A DNA stretch of 64,000 nt from Luteibacter flocculans (lineage in GTDB: Bacteria > Pseudomonadota > Gammaproteobacteria > Xanthomonadales > Rhodanobacteraceae), in contig NZ_CP063231.1 of assembly GCF_023612255.1 (NCBI RefSeq), positions 3,578,001 through 3,642,000 on the forward strand. The letters run 5' to 3'. Within the stretch, counting starts at the first letter, position 1. Every line of letters begins with the position of its first letter. The notes beneath the pieces are model-generated. The model saw nothing but the letters and a program-made list of their open reading frames with translations. It made no database searches and was not told where the DNA came from. Position numbers and translations under genes: made by a program. Positions 9,321-18,684 of this stretch are shown piece by piece.

Positions 9321-10838
9321 TTACGAGGGGCGGAAATCGTCGCCGCGAGCGGCGTCGGAATACAAGGGTTTCAAGCGGTCGTACGAAAGGCGGAACAAAG
9401 GGTGGCGCGTTTGCAGAAAATAAGCATGACGCGCTGCATCGGGCTCGCGCGCCGCGGTGATCGCCGGCATGGGGCAGACCTCTTCCAACGAGGCGCCCGG
9501 ATCGCTGGCGAGACGCGCCAGACGAGCCGCGCCGAGTGCCGGCCCGACCTCGCTGCCGCTGCGAAGCACCAGCCGCTTGCCGAGAATGTCGGCAAGCATC
9601 TGCGTCCAGTAGGCACTGCGCGAACCGCCGCCGATGACGGTGATTTCTTCCGCGACGAGCCCCGTGGATTCCACCGCCAGCAGGCCGTCGAGCAAGCCCA
9701 GCCCCACACCTTCGAGCGTGGCGTTGGCGAGATCCGCCCGGTCGGTATCTGGACCGAGATGCGTGAAGGAACCGCGAACGCGCGGGTCGTTATGTGGCGT
9801 CCGCTCGCCGGTGAGGTACGGCAGGAACATCGGCCCATCCTTCAACAGCCCGCGGTCTTCGGCTTCCGCCAGCAGTGCCGGCACGTCGCGCTGGCCGGTC
9901 AGGCGGGCGGTGAAGTCGAGGCAGCTCGCTGCGTTGAGCATCACGGACATCAGGTGCCAGGTATCGGGCAAGGCGTGGCAGAAGCTGTGCACTGCCTGCT
10001 CGGGACTGGAACGAAAACCGTCGGACACGGCGAAGTACACGCCCGAGGTGCCCAGCGAGAGCATCGCCTGGCCACCGCGAACGATGCCCACGCCTACCGC
10101 GCCGGCCGCGTTGTCGCCGCCGCCTGCCGCGACCGGCACCGTATCCATGCCCCAGCGCTCCGCCAGTTCGCGACGCAGGCGCCCTGCCTGCTGCGTGCCT
10201 TCGAGCACCTGTGGCATGTGTGAGCGATCGAGCCCGGTGGCCGCAAGCATCGCGTCGCTCCAGCGGCGCTGCTCCACGTCCAACCACAGGGTGCCGGCAG
10301 CATCCGAGGCGTCGGTCATGTATTCGCCGGTAAGCCGCAGGCGCAGATAGTCCTTCGGCAGGAGCACCTTCGCCACGCGATCGAACACGTCGCGCTCGTG
10401 ACGTCGTACCCAGGCCAGCTTGGGTGCGGTGAAGCCGGGCATCGCGAGATTGCCTGTGATGGCGCGGAAGCCGGGCACGCGTTCAAGCTCGGCGCATTCG
10501 ACGTCCGAGCGGCCGTCGTTCCAGAGAATGGCGGGGCGCAGGACGCGATCGGAGGCGTCGAGCAGCGTCGCGCCATGCATCTGTCCGGAGAGCCCGATGC
10601 CCGCCACGCGGCGGGCGTCGGTGCCGGCGAGCACCTCCGCAACGGCGGCCTCGGTGGCGGACCACCAGGCTTCCGGGTCCTGCTCGGACCAGCGCGGATG
10701 GGGATGCAAAATGGCCAGGGGTTGCGTGGCACTCGCGCACACGCTCCCCGCCTCGTCCATCAGGATGGCCTTGACCGAGGACGTACCCAGGTCGATGCCG
10801 AGCCAGGTACGTCCCCGTGCTTCCATGTCAGGTCTCAT
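9321..10838 (-). CDS. xylB: Xylulokinase
   Basis: Phosphorylates D-xylulose to xylulose 5-phosphate for the pentose phosphate pathway. About 505 aa, FGGY kinase family: WLGIDLGTSSVKAILMDEAG at the N-terminus (phosphate-binding loop), IGLSGQMHGATLLD, and the C-terminal GGGSRSAYWTQMLADILG ATP-site motif. Start choice is not decisive: ATGs lie at 10847 (overlapping xylA), 10838 and 10826. I give 10838, which nearly abuts the xylA stop at 10840-10842 and implies translational coupling. It follows xylA and precedes xylF by 30 bp. Confidence 0.95.
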   Translation of the reverse strand: MRPDMEARGRTWLGIDLGTSSVKAILMDEAGSVCASATQPLAILHPHPRWSEQDPEAWWSATEAAVAEVLAGTDARRVAGIGLSGQMHGATLLDASDRVLRPAILWNDGRSDVECAELERVPGFRAITGNLAMPGFTAPKLAWVRRHERDVFDRVAKVLLPKDYLRLRLTGEYMTDASDAAGTLWLDVEQRRWSDAMLAATGLDRSHMPQVLEGTQQAGRLRRELAERWGMDTVPVAAGGGDNAAGAVGVGIVRGGQAMLSLGTSGVYFAVSDGFRSSPEQAVHSFCHALPDTWHLMSVMLNAASCLDFTARLTGQRDVPALLAEAEDRGLLKDGPMFLPYLTGERTPHNDPRVRGSFTHLGPDTDRADLANATLEGVGLGLLDGLLAVESTGLVAEEITVIGGGSRSAYWTQMLADILGKRLVLRSGSEVGPALGAARLARLASDPGASLEEVCPMPAITAAREPDAARHAYFLQTRHPLFRLSYDRLKPLYSDAARGDDFRPS

Positions 10839-10839
10839 A

Positions 10840-12156
10840 TCATCCATAGATATAGCGATTGACGATGTTCTCGAGCAGTTCCTGACCGCCCGACACGTGC
10901 TTCGGGTGGAGGTCGCGCGAGAGCGCTTCATCGGCGAGCGAGGCGAGCGTGTAACCGCCGCTCAGGATCTTGCTGCCGAAGTCGGCGTCCCATCCGGCGT
11001 AACGCTTGGCCTTGAAGTCGGCGAGCGCATCGCGCTCGATCATCTTCGCCGCGCGCTCCAGGCTGAGTGCCAGGGCGTCGATCGCGCCGATGTGACCGTG
11101 GAAGAGGTCTTCCGGCGCGCTGCTCTGGCGGCGCACCTTGGTGTCGAAGTTGAAACCGCCCGTGGTGAAACCACCGGCCTTCACGATCTCGTAGACCACC
11201 AGGGTCAGCTCTTCCACGCTGTTCGGGAACTGGTCGGTGTCCCAGCCGTTCTGCGGATCGCCGCGGTTGGCGTCGATCGAACCGAACAGGCCGAGCGCGA
11301 TCGAGGTGGCAACCTCGTGGTGGAACGAGTGGCCCGCCAGCGTGGCGTGGTTCGCCTCGAGGTTGGTCTTCACCTCGTTCTCGAGCCCAAAGTCCTTGAG
11401 GAAACCGTAGACCGTGGCCGTGTCGTAGTCGTACTGGTGCTTGGTCGGCTCCTGCGGCTTCGGCTCGATGAGGATCGTGCCCTTGAAGCCGATCTTGTGC
11501 TTGTGCTCGACCACCATCTGGAAGAAACGACCGAGCTGGGCGCGCTCACGTTTCAGGTCGGTATTGAGCAGCGTGTCGTAGCCCTCGCGGCCACCCCACA
11601 GCACGTAGTTGGCCCCGCCGAGGCGATGCGTGGCTTCCATCGCATGACGTACCTGGGTCGCCGCATAGGCGAAGACCTCCGGCTGCGGATTGGTCGCGGC
11701 ACCCGCGGCATAACGCGGGTTGCTGAACACGTTGGCCGTGCCCCAGAGAAGCTTCACCCCGGTCTCGGCCTGCTTCTTCTCGAGCACGTCGACCATCGCG
11801 GCGAAGTTGTTCTTGTACTCGGCAATGCTGTTGCCTTCCGGCGCCACGTCGGTGTCGTGGAAGGTGTAATAAGGCGTGCCGAGGCGGGAGAAGAAATCGA
11901 ATGCCGCATCGGCTTTCTCGCGCGCCTTGGCCATCGGCTCGCCGGCCTGCTGCCAGGGACGCTCGAACGTACCGGCACCGAACACGTCGGAGCCCGGCCA
12001 GACGAAGGTGTGCCAGTAGCAGGTCGCGAGGCGCAGGTGCTCGGCCATGCTCTTGCCCAGCACCAGCTTGGTCGGATCGTAGTGGCGGAAGGCCAGAGGA
12101 TTCTCGCTGCCGGTACCTTCGTAGCGGATGGCGGGGATGCTGGAAAAGTACGACAT
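10840..12156 (-). CDS. xylA: Xylose isomerase
   Basis: Converts D-xylose to D-xylulose, the first step of this operon's pathway. 438 aa (E. coli 440 aa, class II). Catalytic and metal-binding motifs are intact: [19 protein letters not shown] (the FHD histidine/aspartate pair), [30 protein letters not shown] (metal-binding Glu), [15 protein letters not shown] and [18 protein letters not shown]. The ATG at 12156 is chosen over a longer upstream frame because AAGGAATTGTT precedes it and the protein aligns from [14 protein letters not shown]. First gene of the operon, divergent from xylR across 197 bp. Confidence 0.98.
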   Translation of the reverse strand: MSYFSSIPAIRYEGTGSENPLAFRHYDPTKLVLGKSMAEHLRLATCYWHTFVWPGSDVFGAGTFERPWQQAGEPMAKAREKADAAFDFFSRLGTPYYTFHDTDVAPEGNSIAEYKNNFAAMVDVLEKKQAETGVKLLWGTANVFSNPRYAAGAATNPQPEVFAYAATQVRHAMEATHRLGGANYVLWGGREGYDTLLNTDLKRERAQLGRFFQMVVEHKHKIGFKGTILIEPKPQEPTKHQYDYDTATVYGFLKDFGLENEVKTNLEANHATLAGHSFHHEVATSIALGLFGSIDANRGDPQNGWDTDQFPNSVEELTLVVYEIVKAGGFTTGGFNFDTKVRRQSSAPEDLFHGHIGAIDALALSLERAAKMIERDALADFKAKRYAGWDADFGSKILSGGYTLASLADEALSRDLHPKHVSGGQELLENIVNRYIYG

Positions 12157-12353
12157 AACAATTCCTTGACAAACGTGGGGACGAATCCCGACGATGCTGA
12201 CGAGGGGGGCACCCGACATGCAATTGCGATATCCCTCGGCGCCCGCGTCTTTTTCGATGCCGCGCCGCGTCATGGTCAGGCGCGGTGAAGCCTGTTAGCT
12301 TTTCGCGGGGTGGTATACACCATAGCGCGCGTCGACCGTTGTCCCGGAAACCC
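12157..12353. promoter_or_regulatory. xylA/xylR divergent control region
   Basis: 197 bp between the divergently read xylA and xylR, the expected site of XylR action. A near-perfect palindrome TGGTATACACCA (5 of 6 pairs) lies at 12311-12322, 32 bp before the xylR start. AraC-type XylR proteins usually bind direct repeats, so this palindrome may be an autoregulatory or unrelated site. I could not define a confident -35/-10 pair. Confidence 0.45.
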
Positions 12354-13532
12354 ATGGCTCCCCATCGCATCGCCCTGCTGTTCAATGCCAACAAGGTGTA
12401 CGACCGTCAGGTCATCGCCGGCATCGGTCACTATCTCAACAGCACGCGCGTGGAATGGGACCTCTTCATGGAAGAGGATTTTCGTAGCCGCATGCGCGAC
12501 ATCCACCAGTTTCGCGGTGACGGCGTCATCGCCGACTTCGACGACCCGGAAGCACCGGAAGCCCTGCGCGACCTGCATATTCCGGTCGTGGCGGTGGGCG
12601 GCTCGTACCACGATCCGGCCGCCTACCCGGCCGGCGTGCCGTACATCGCCACCGACAATCCACGTCTGGTACGGCTCGCCTACGATCATCTGATCGAGCA
12701 GGGCCTATCCCGTTTCGCCTTCTACGGCATCCCGCCCCACCCCGGCAGCCGCTGGGCGCAGGAACGCGAACACGCGTTCCGGGCCATCGTGGACGATGAG
12801 TCGGTCGAAGGCCTCGTCTACGAGGGCTCGCCGACCAGCGCGGGCGGCTGGGGCGCCGCCGTCGAGGAACTGGTGACCTGGCTGGCCGAGCTGCCGAAGC
12901 CCATTGGCATCATCGCCGTCACCGACGCCCGCGCGCGGCAGTTGCTGCAGGCGTGCGTGATGGGCGGCTTCGCCGTACCCGAGCAGATCGCGATCGTGGG
13001 CATCGACAACGACCCGATGGCGCAACTGCTGACGCGCATCCCGCTGACCTCGGTGATCCAGGGCGCCGAAGAAATGGGCCGTACCGCAGCGCATCTGCTG
13101 CACCAGATGCTGCGCGGTATCGATTGCTCGTCTACGCGCGTGCTGGTGCCACCGGTCGGCATCAACGTGCAGGTCTCCAGCCGTTATCAACCCATGCGCA
13201 GCCCGCACGTGATGCGTGCGAGCCACTACATCCGCCAGTACGGCTGCCTCGGCATCAAGACCGAGCAGGTCGCCGACTACGTCGGCGTGTCGCGCACTGT
13301 GCTCGAAGAACACTTCAAACGTGAGCTGAAGCAGACCGTGCATCAGGTGATCCTGAAGCACAAACTCGACACCGCGTGCGATCTCATCGCCAACACCGAT
13401 ACGCCGCTGGCGGACGTCGCGCTTCGTTGCGGCTTCACTTCGCTGCAATACATGTATGCGGTATTCCGGCGTGAGTACGACTGCACGCCGCGCCAGTACC
13501 TCGACCTCCACCGCAAGACGGCCGCGACCTGA
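12354..13532 (+). CDS. xylR: Xylose operon activator XylR (LacI-like sensor with AraC DNA-binding domain)
   Basis: 392 aa, the same length as E. coli XylR. Residues 1-280 resemble a periplasmic-binding/LacI sensor domain (MAPHRIALLFNANKVYDRQV, then FRGDGVIADFDDPEA, PYIATDNPRLVRLAYDHLI, IAIVGIDNDPMAQLL). Residues 290-392 carry two helix-turn-helices of the AraC type (TEQVADYVGVSRTVLEEHFK and LADVALRCGFTSLQYMYAVF). It should bind xylose and activate the divergent xylA operon. The ATG at 12354 is chosen because it gives the E. coli-like N-terminus; upstream in-frame codons add a non-homologous extension. galM follows after 23 bp, likely co-transcribed. Confidence 0.95.
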   Translation: MAPHRIALLFNANKVYDRQVIAGIGHYLNSTRVEWDLFMEEDFRSRMRDIHQFRGDGVIADFDDPEAPEALRDLHIPVVAVGGSYHDPAAYPAGVPYIATDNPRLVRLAYDHLIEQGLSRFAFYGIPPHPGSRWAQEREHAFRAIVDDESVEGLVYEGSPTSAGGWGAAVEELVTWLAELPKPIGIIAVTDARARQLLQACVMGGFAVPEQIAIVGIDNDPMAQLLTRIPLTSVIQGAEEMGRTAAHLLHQMLRGIDCSSTRVLVPPVGINVQVSSRYQPMRSPHVMRASHYIRQYGCLGIKTEQVADYVGVSRTVLEEHFKRELKQTVHQVILKHKLDTACDLIANTDTPLADVALRCGFTSLQYMYAVFRREYDCTPRQYLDLHRKTAAT

Positions 13533-13555
13533 TCGCCATCCGTTCGGAACGTTTC

Positions 13556-14599
13556 ATGCCCGTATCCAACGCCACCGCCTGGGGCCAACACCCCGACGGC
13601 CGCCCGCTTCACCGCTGGACCCTGCGCAACGCCCGCGACACCCAGATCGACGTCAGCGACCTGGGTGGCACACTGCTTTCCTGGCAGACGCCCGATCGCC
13701 ATGGGAGGAGGGGCGAAGTGCTGCTCGGCCATGCCGACGCGTCGCAGTACATCGACTCGAACGCCTATATGGGCGCCATCGTCGGACGCTGGGCGAACCG
13801 CATCCGAGGCGGACGTTTCCGCCTCGATGGCATCGACTACAAAGTGGACCGCAACGACGGCGGCAATCACCTCCACGGCGGCCATGACGGATTTCACCTC
13901 CACCGCTGGGACGTGGAGCCGGAGGGCGACGACCTCGTGCTGCGTCTCGTGTCGCCGGAAGGCGACGGCGGCTTCCCTGGCGAGGTCGATGTGGAGCTGC
14001 GCATGCGGCTGGAGGACGACGGCACGCTCGACCTGCGCTATGAGGCACGCACCAACGCGCCCACGCCGCTCAGTCTCACCGCGCACCCGTATTTCAATCT
14101 CAACGATCGCCGCCCGGATATCCGCGACCACCTGATCCACATCGACGCCGACGAATTTCTCGCGATCGATGCGGGGGCGATACCGACCGGCCGCGAGCCG
14201 GTGGCGGGCAGCGCGTTCGACTTCCGCGAACCCGCACCGATCGGAGCGCGCCTGCACTGGCCCGACCCTCAGTTGCGACTCGTGGGCGGCTTCGATCACT
14301 GCTACGTGCCGCGCCGGACGGCGGACGGTGCGCTTCGCGTGGTGGCTGTGGTGACCGAGCCTTCCAGCGGCCGCCGCCTCACCGTGGAGACCGACCGCCC
14401 CGGCCTTCAGTTCTACAGCGGCCAGAAGCTGACCGGTCAACCCGGGCGGCACGGGGAAAGCTATGGTCCGTTCGCGGGTTTCGCCCTGGAAACCCAGGCG
14501 TTTCCGGACCAGGTGAACGGGCCGGATGCCGAGGCCGCGATTCTGCGTCCCGGCACGATATGGCGGCAGCACACGCGCTACCGGGTGGACACTCTCTGA
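13556..14599 (+). CDS. galM: Aldose 1-epimerase (mutarotase)
   Basis: Interconverts alpha and beta anomers of aldoses and would feed the right xylose or glucose anomer to downstream enzymes. 347 aa. Family motifs: GAIVGRWANRIRGGRF, GGNHLHGGHDGFHLHRWDV, the catalytic-base region SLTAHPYFNLND (His), GGFDHCYV, and the C-terminal VETDRPGLQFYSGQKLTG containing the catalytic Glu. It sits 23 bp after xylR and only about 13 bp before the left boundary inferred for the IS110 element, so insertion just missed the coding region. The exact sugar is unproven; context suggests pentoses. Confidence 0.93.
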   Translation: MPVSNATAWGQHPDGRPLHRWTLRNARDTQIDVSDLGGTLLSWQTPDRHGRRGEVLLGHADASQYIDSNAYMGAIVGRWANRIRGGRFRLDGIDYKVDRNDGGNHLHGGHDGFHLHRWDVEPEGDDLVLRLVSPEGDGGFPGEVDVELRMRLEDDGTLDLRYEARTNAPTPLSLTAHPYFNLNDRRPDIRDHLIHIDADEFLAIDAGAIPTGREPVAGSAFDFREPAPIGARLHWPDPQLRLVGGFDHCYVPRRTADGALRVVAVVTEPSSGRRLTVETDRPGLQFYSGQKLTGQPGRHGESYGPFAGFALETQAFPDQVNGPDAEAAILRPGTIWRQHTRYRVDTL

Positions 14600-14616
14600 G
14601 TACTGTGTGGGAGATC

Positions 14617-15570
14617 CTATGTTGAGGCGCAAGCGGCAGCGAAGCGTTCGGGGTCGAAGGGCTGACCTTTAGTGAGGATGGCGTGGGCGAGTCGGATGAT
14701 CTTCCGAGCCAGGATCACGAAGACGGCGGTGGCACTGAGTCCGCGCGCGCGGTAGCGCGCGTAGAGTGCTTGGCCGACCGTATGCCGAGCGAAGGTGGCC
14801 GCCGCCATGTAAGTCAGTCGTCGAAATTCCGCCTCGCCCCGCTTGGAGAGCTTACGCGTGCCGCGGTAGCTGCCGGACTCCCGGGGCCGAGGGTCCAAGC
14901 CGATATAGGCAATCAGCGCCTCGGCGCCAATGCCTGGCAGGCGCCAGAAAAGGCTCAGCAAGGCCGCACTGCTAAGCGCCCCCACGCCGGGAATGGTGCG
15001 CAGCAGTTCGCGTTGTTGTTGGCGCGCCCGATCGGCGGCGACCTGCTCATCGATGAGTCGGTCGATCTGGGCCAGGGCGGCTTTGTACTGCGCCAACAAG
15101 GCATCGATAGCGGGCAGCGGCGCGTCCTGGAAACCTAACCGCAGGCTGCCTTGCTGCCTCACCAGCAAGGCCCGTCGCCGCAGCAGCCATTCCAGGCTGG
15201 CCGCATGCTCTTCCGGCGCGGTATAGCGTCGTAAATGGTCCTGCTCGCGCTCCAGATAACGGGCAATGACTTGGGCGTCGACCCGATCGGTCTTGGCCCG
15301 TCGCCGCAGGCTCTCCGCGTAATGGCGCACGTCCCGCGGATTGAGCAGGTAAATGGCCACCCCCTTGGCCACCGCACGCTGCAACAACGTCTGATGGCAG
15401 GCGCCGCTGGCTTCCACGGCCAGCACGCTGCGCGGCGGCAACTCATCCAGCCACGCATCAATGGCCGGCGGGTCGTTGCCGATCCGCCGCGTCTGACCCG
15501 GCACTTGGTGGCAAGCCACCGTCAGAGCCGCCTTGTCGATATCGATCCCGAAATGACGTACTGGCTTCAT
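14617..15570 (-). CDS. IS110-family transposase (RuvC-like DEDD plus Transposase_20 domains)
   Basis: 317 aa recombinase. The N-terminal DEDD/RuvC-like domain has FGIDIDKAALTVACHQ (first Asp), VLAVEASGACHQTLL (Glu) and RRAKTDRVDAQVIARYL (Asp pair). The C-terminal Transposase_20 domain has LLRTIPGVGALSSAALLS and RPRESGSYRGTRKLSKRGEA, the latter holding the candidate catalytic serine. A GGAG box sits 8 nt before the ATG at 15570; upstream in-frame ATGs exist but would run through the non-coding end. All key residues are intact, so the element may still be active. The stop codon is only about 4 nt from the inferred element end, as in IS110-group elements. Confidence 0.93.
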   Translation of the reverse strand: MKPVRHFGIDIDKAALTVACHQVPGQTRRIGNDPPAIDAWLDELPPRSVLAVEASGACHQTLLQRAVAKGVAIYLLNPRDVRHYAESLRRRAKTDRVDAQVIARYLEREQDHLRRYTAPEEHAASLEWLLRRRALLVRQQGSLRLGFQDAPLPAIDALLAQYKAALAQIDRLIDEQVAADRARQQQRELLRTIPGVGALSSAALLSLFWRLPGIGAEALIAYIGLDPRPRESGSYRGTRKLSKRGEAEFRRLTYMAAATFARHTVGQALYARYRARGLSATAVFVILARKIIRLAHAILTKGQPFDPERFAAACAST

Positions 15571-15795
15571 GGTCCCACTCCTCGTAGTCTCAAGGACGGC
15601 TGGGGTGAAGCCCATCGACGCGTTAGCTTGTTCATCGGCGATCGGATCGCCAGATCCTTCATCGACGCTCACGATGGGTCGGGATGTCTCTCACTGTCGG
15701 TCTCGTTGGTCGAGCCGATACCACTAGCGTCCCTCACCCCAGCCCCTTATCCCTCGCCTTGCCGGCGAGAGAAAGGGGCGGACACAACATACAAG
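15571..15795 (-). ncRNA. Candidate bridge RNA region of the IS110 element
   Basis: IS110-group elements such as IS621 encode a structured guide RNA in the non-coding end 5' of the transposase. Here that segment can fold: 15598-15608 (GGCTGGGGTGA) pairs perfectly with 15734-15744 (TCACCCCAGCC), enclosing about 125 nt. Inside, CCCATCG (15611-15617) pairs with CGATGGG (15672-15678) around a small hairpin at 15637-15651. A further hairpin (GCCCCTT...AAGGGGC, CTCGCC...GGCGAG) lies at about 15743-15780. RNA ends and guide loops were not resolved. Confidence 0.5.
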
Positions 15796-15855
15796 CCGCT
15801 ATGGCGGCGAGGTTCGAGGGACCACACTGTCCGGCATCGCCGCTCCGGCGGCTTC

Positions 15856-15878
15856 TCGCCGCTATAGCGGCTCCCACA
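15856..15878. repeat. REP element upstream of uup
   Basis: Inverted-orientation REP: stem CCGCTATAGCGG followed by CTCCCAC (complement of the GTGGGAG head). It is a separate copy from the REP split by the IS110 element. Confidence 0.65.
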
Positions 15879-15918
15879 GTCGGGCCGCCGGTCCCGCCGT
15901 TGGTTTCGGGTGCTCGGG

Positions 15919-15924
15919 TACAAT
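15919..15924 (+). promoter_or_regulatory. uup -10 box; transcript may be leaderless
   Basis: TACAAT ends 6 nt before the uup ATG. With usual -10 to start spacing, transcription would begin at or next to the A of the start codon, and no Shine-Dalgarno sequence is visible. No convincing -35 is seen. Confidence 0.4.
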
Positions 15925-15930
15925 GGCGGC

Positions 15931-17793
<1,863 letters not shown>

Positions 17794-17817
17794 GGGCAGG
17801 CGCACGCTGAGGACCCC

Positions 17818-18625
17818 TGCCTCGCCGGCATGCCGGCTCCTACAACGGCATCGCGCACCCTGTGGGAGCCGCTATAGCGGCGAGACAATCCAACCGCCGT
17901 CTGCACACCCAACGTTCGCGCGGCGGGAAGAACTGGAAGGTTGAGGGTACCGCCACACTGAGGCGCCCCCATCGCCAGCAGGCTGGCTCCCACCGCAGCA
18001 CACCCTGGCTCATTAGCTGCCCCCATCGCCAGCAGGCTGGCTCCCACCACAGCACATCCTGGCTCACTAGCTGCCCCCATCGCCAGCAGGCTGGCTCCCA
18101 CCACAGCACGCCCTGGCTCACTAGCTGCCCCCATCGCCAGCAGGCTGGCTCCCACCGCAGCAGACCATGGCTCACTAGCTGCCCGTCGCCAGCAGGCTGG
18201 CTCCCACCACAGCACACCCTGGCTCACTAGCTGCCCCCATAGCCAGCAGGCTGGCTCCCACCACAGCACACCCTGGCTCACTAGCTGCCCCTATCGCCAG
18301 CAGGCTGGCTCCCACCGCAGCAGACCATGGCTCACTAGCTGCCCGTCGCCAGCAGGCTGGCTCCACCACAGCACGCCCTGACTCACCAGCAGGCTGGCCT
18401 GGCCTCGGTACTGGCGGTGGGAGCCAGCCTGCTGGCGATGGGGATAACAGCAACCCAACAGCCGGTTCGAACGGCGATGGCGGCGAGAAAAGCCGTCCGC
18501 AGTCTGCAAAGCCTGCACACGTCGTTTTGGTAACCGCGCACCGCGGCAACCTGCCTCGCCGGCATGCCGGCTCCTACGACGGCATCGCACCCCTGCTTGT
18601 GGGAGCCGCCATGGCGGCGAGACAA
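17818..18625. repeat. Tandem REP array between uup and ppc
   Basis: An 890-bp gene-free interval filled by REP units. From 17974 the palindrome GCCAGC-AG-GCTGGC recurs at 18028, 18082, 18136, 18188, 18242, 18296 and 18348, with spacings 54, 54, 54, 52, 54, 54 and 52 bp. Each is followed by TCCCACC and an almost invariant CAGCA...CCTGGCTCACTAGCTG stretch. Segments 18136-18187 and 18296-18347 are identical, indicating a 160-bp higher-order duplication. Degenerate units follow to about 18400; an opposite-facing copy is at 18417-18441. Related REPs with stems CCGGCATGCCGG (17821, 18554), CCGCTATAGCGG (17861) and CCGCCATGGCGG (18599) flank the array. The peptide repeats encoded on the minus strand are a by-product. 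Confidence 0.9.
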
Positions 18626-18684
18626 TCCAACCGCAGTCTGCACATCCTGCGACACGCCGCTTCGATCACCGCGCGCTGAGACAA

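Larger units (their letters stand above)
14614..15795 (-). mobile_element. IS110-family insertion sequence inserted in a REP palindrome
   Basis: About 1.18 kb. Contains one transposase gene and 225 bp of non-coding DNA 5' of it. Left flank ends TGTGGGAG (14606-14613), a REP head; right flank begins CCGCTATGGCGGCGAG (15796-15811), the missing REP stem and tail. Joined, they give a normal GTGGGAGCC... REP. Dinucleotide AG (CT on the transposase strand) lies at both junctions (14612-14613 and 15794-15795), as expected for the IS110 core duplication. TATGTTG and CAACATA lie in inverse orientation within 2-4 nt of the two ends. Boundaries are inferred from this, not from an ISfinder match. Confidence 0.8.

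Noticed and set aside
10839-10931. Extended N-terminus for xylB
   Set aside because: The extension lies inside xylA in another frame and has no similarity to FGGY kinases.
17967-18400. CRISPR-like array
   Set aside because: There are no unique spacers: the sequence between the palindromes is itself nearly identical from unit to unit, and no cas genes are nearby.
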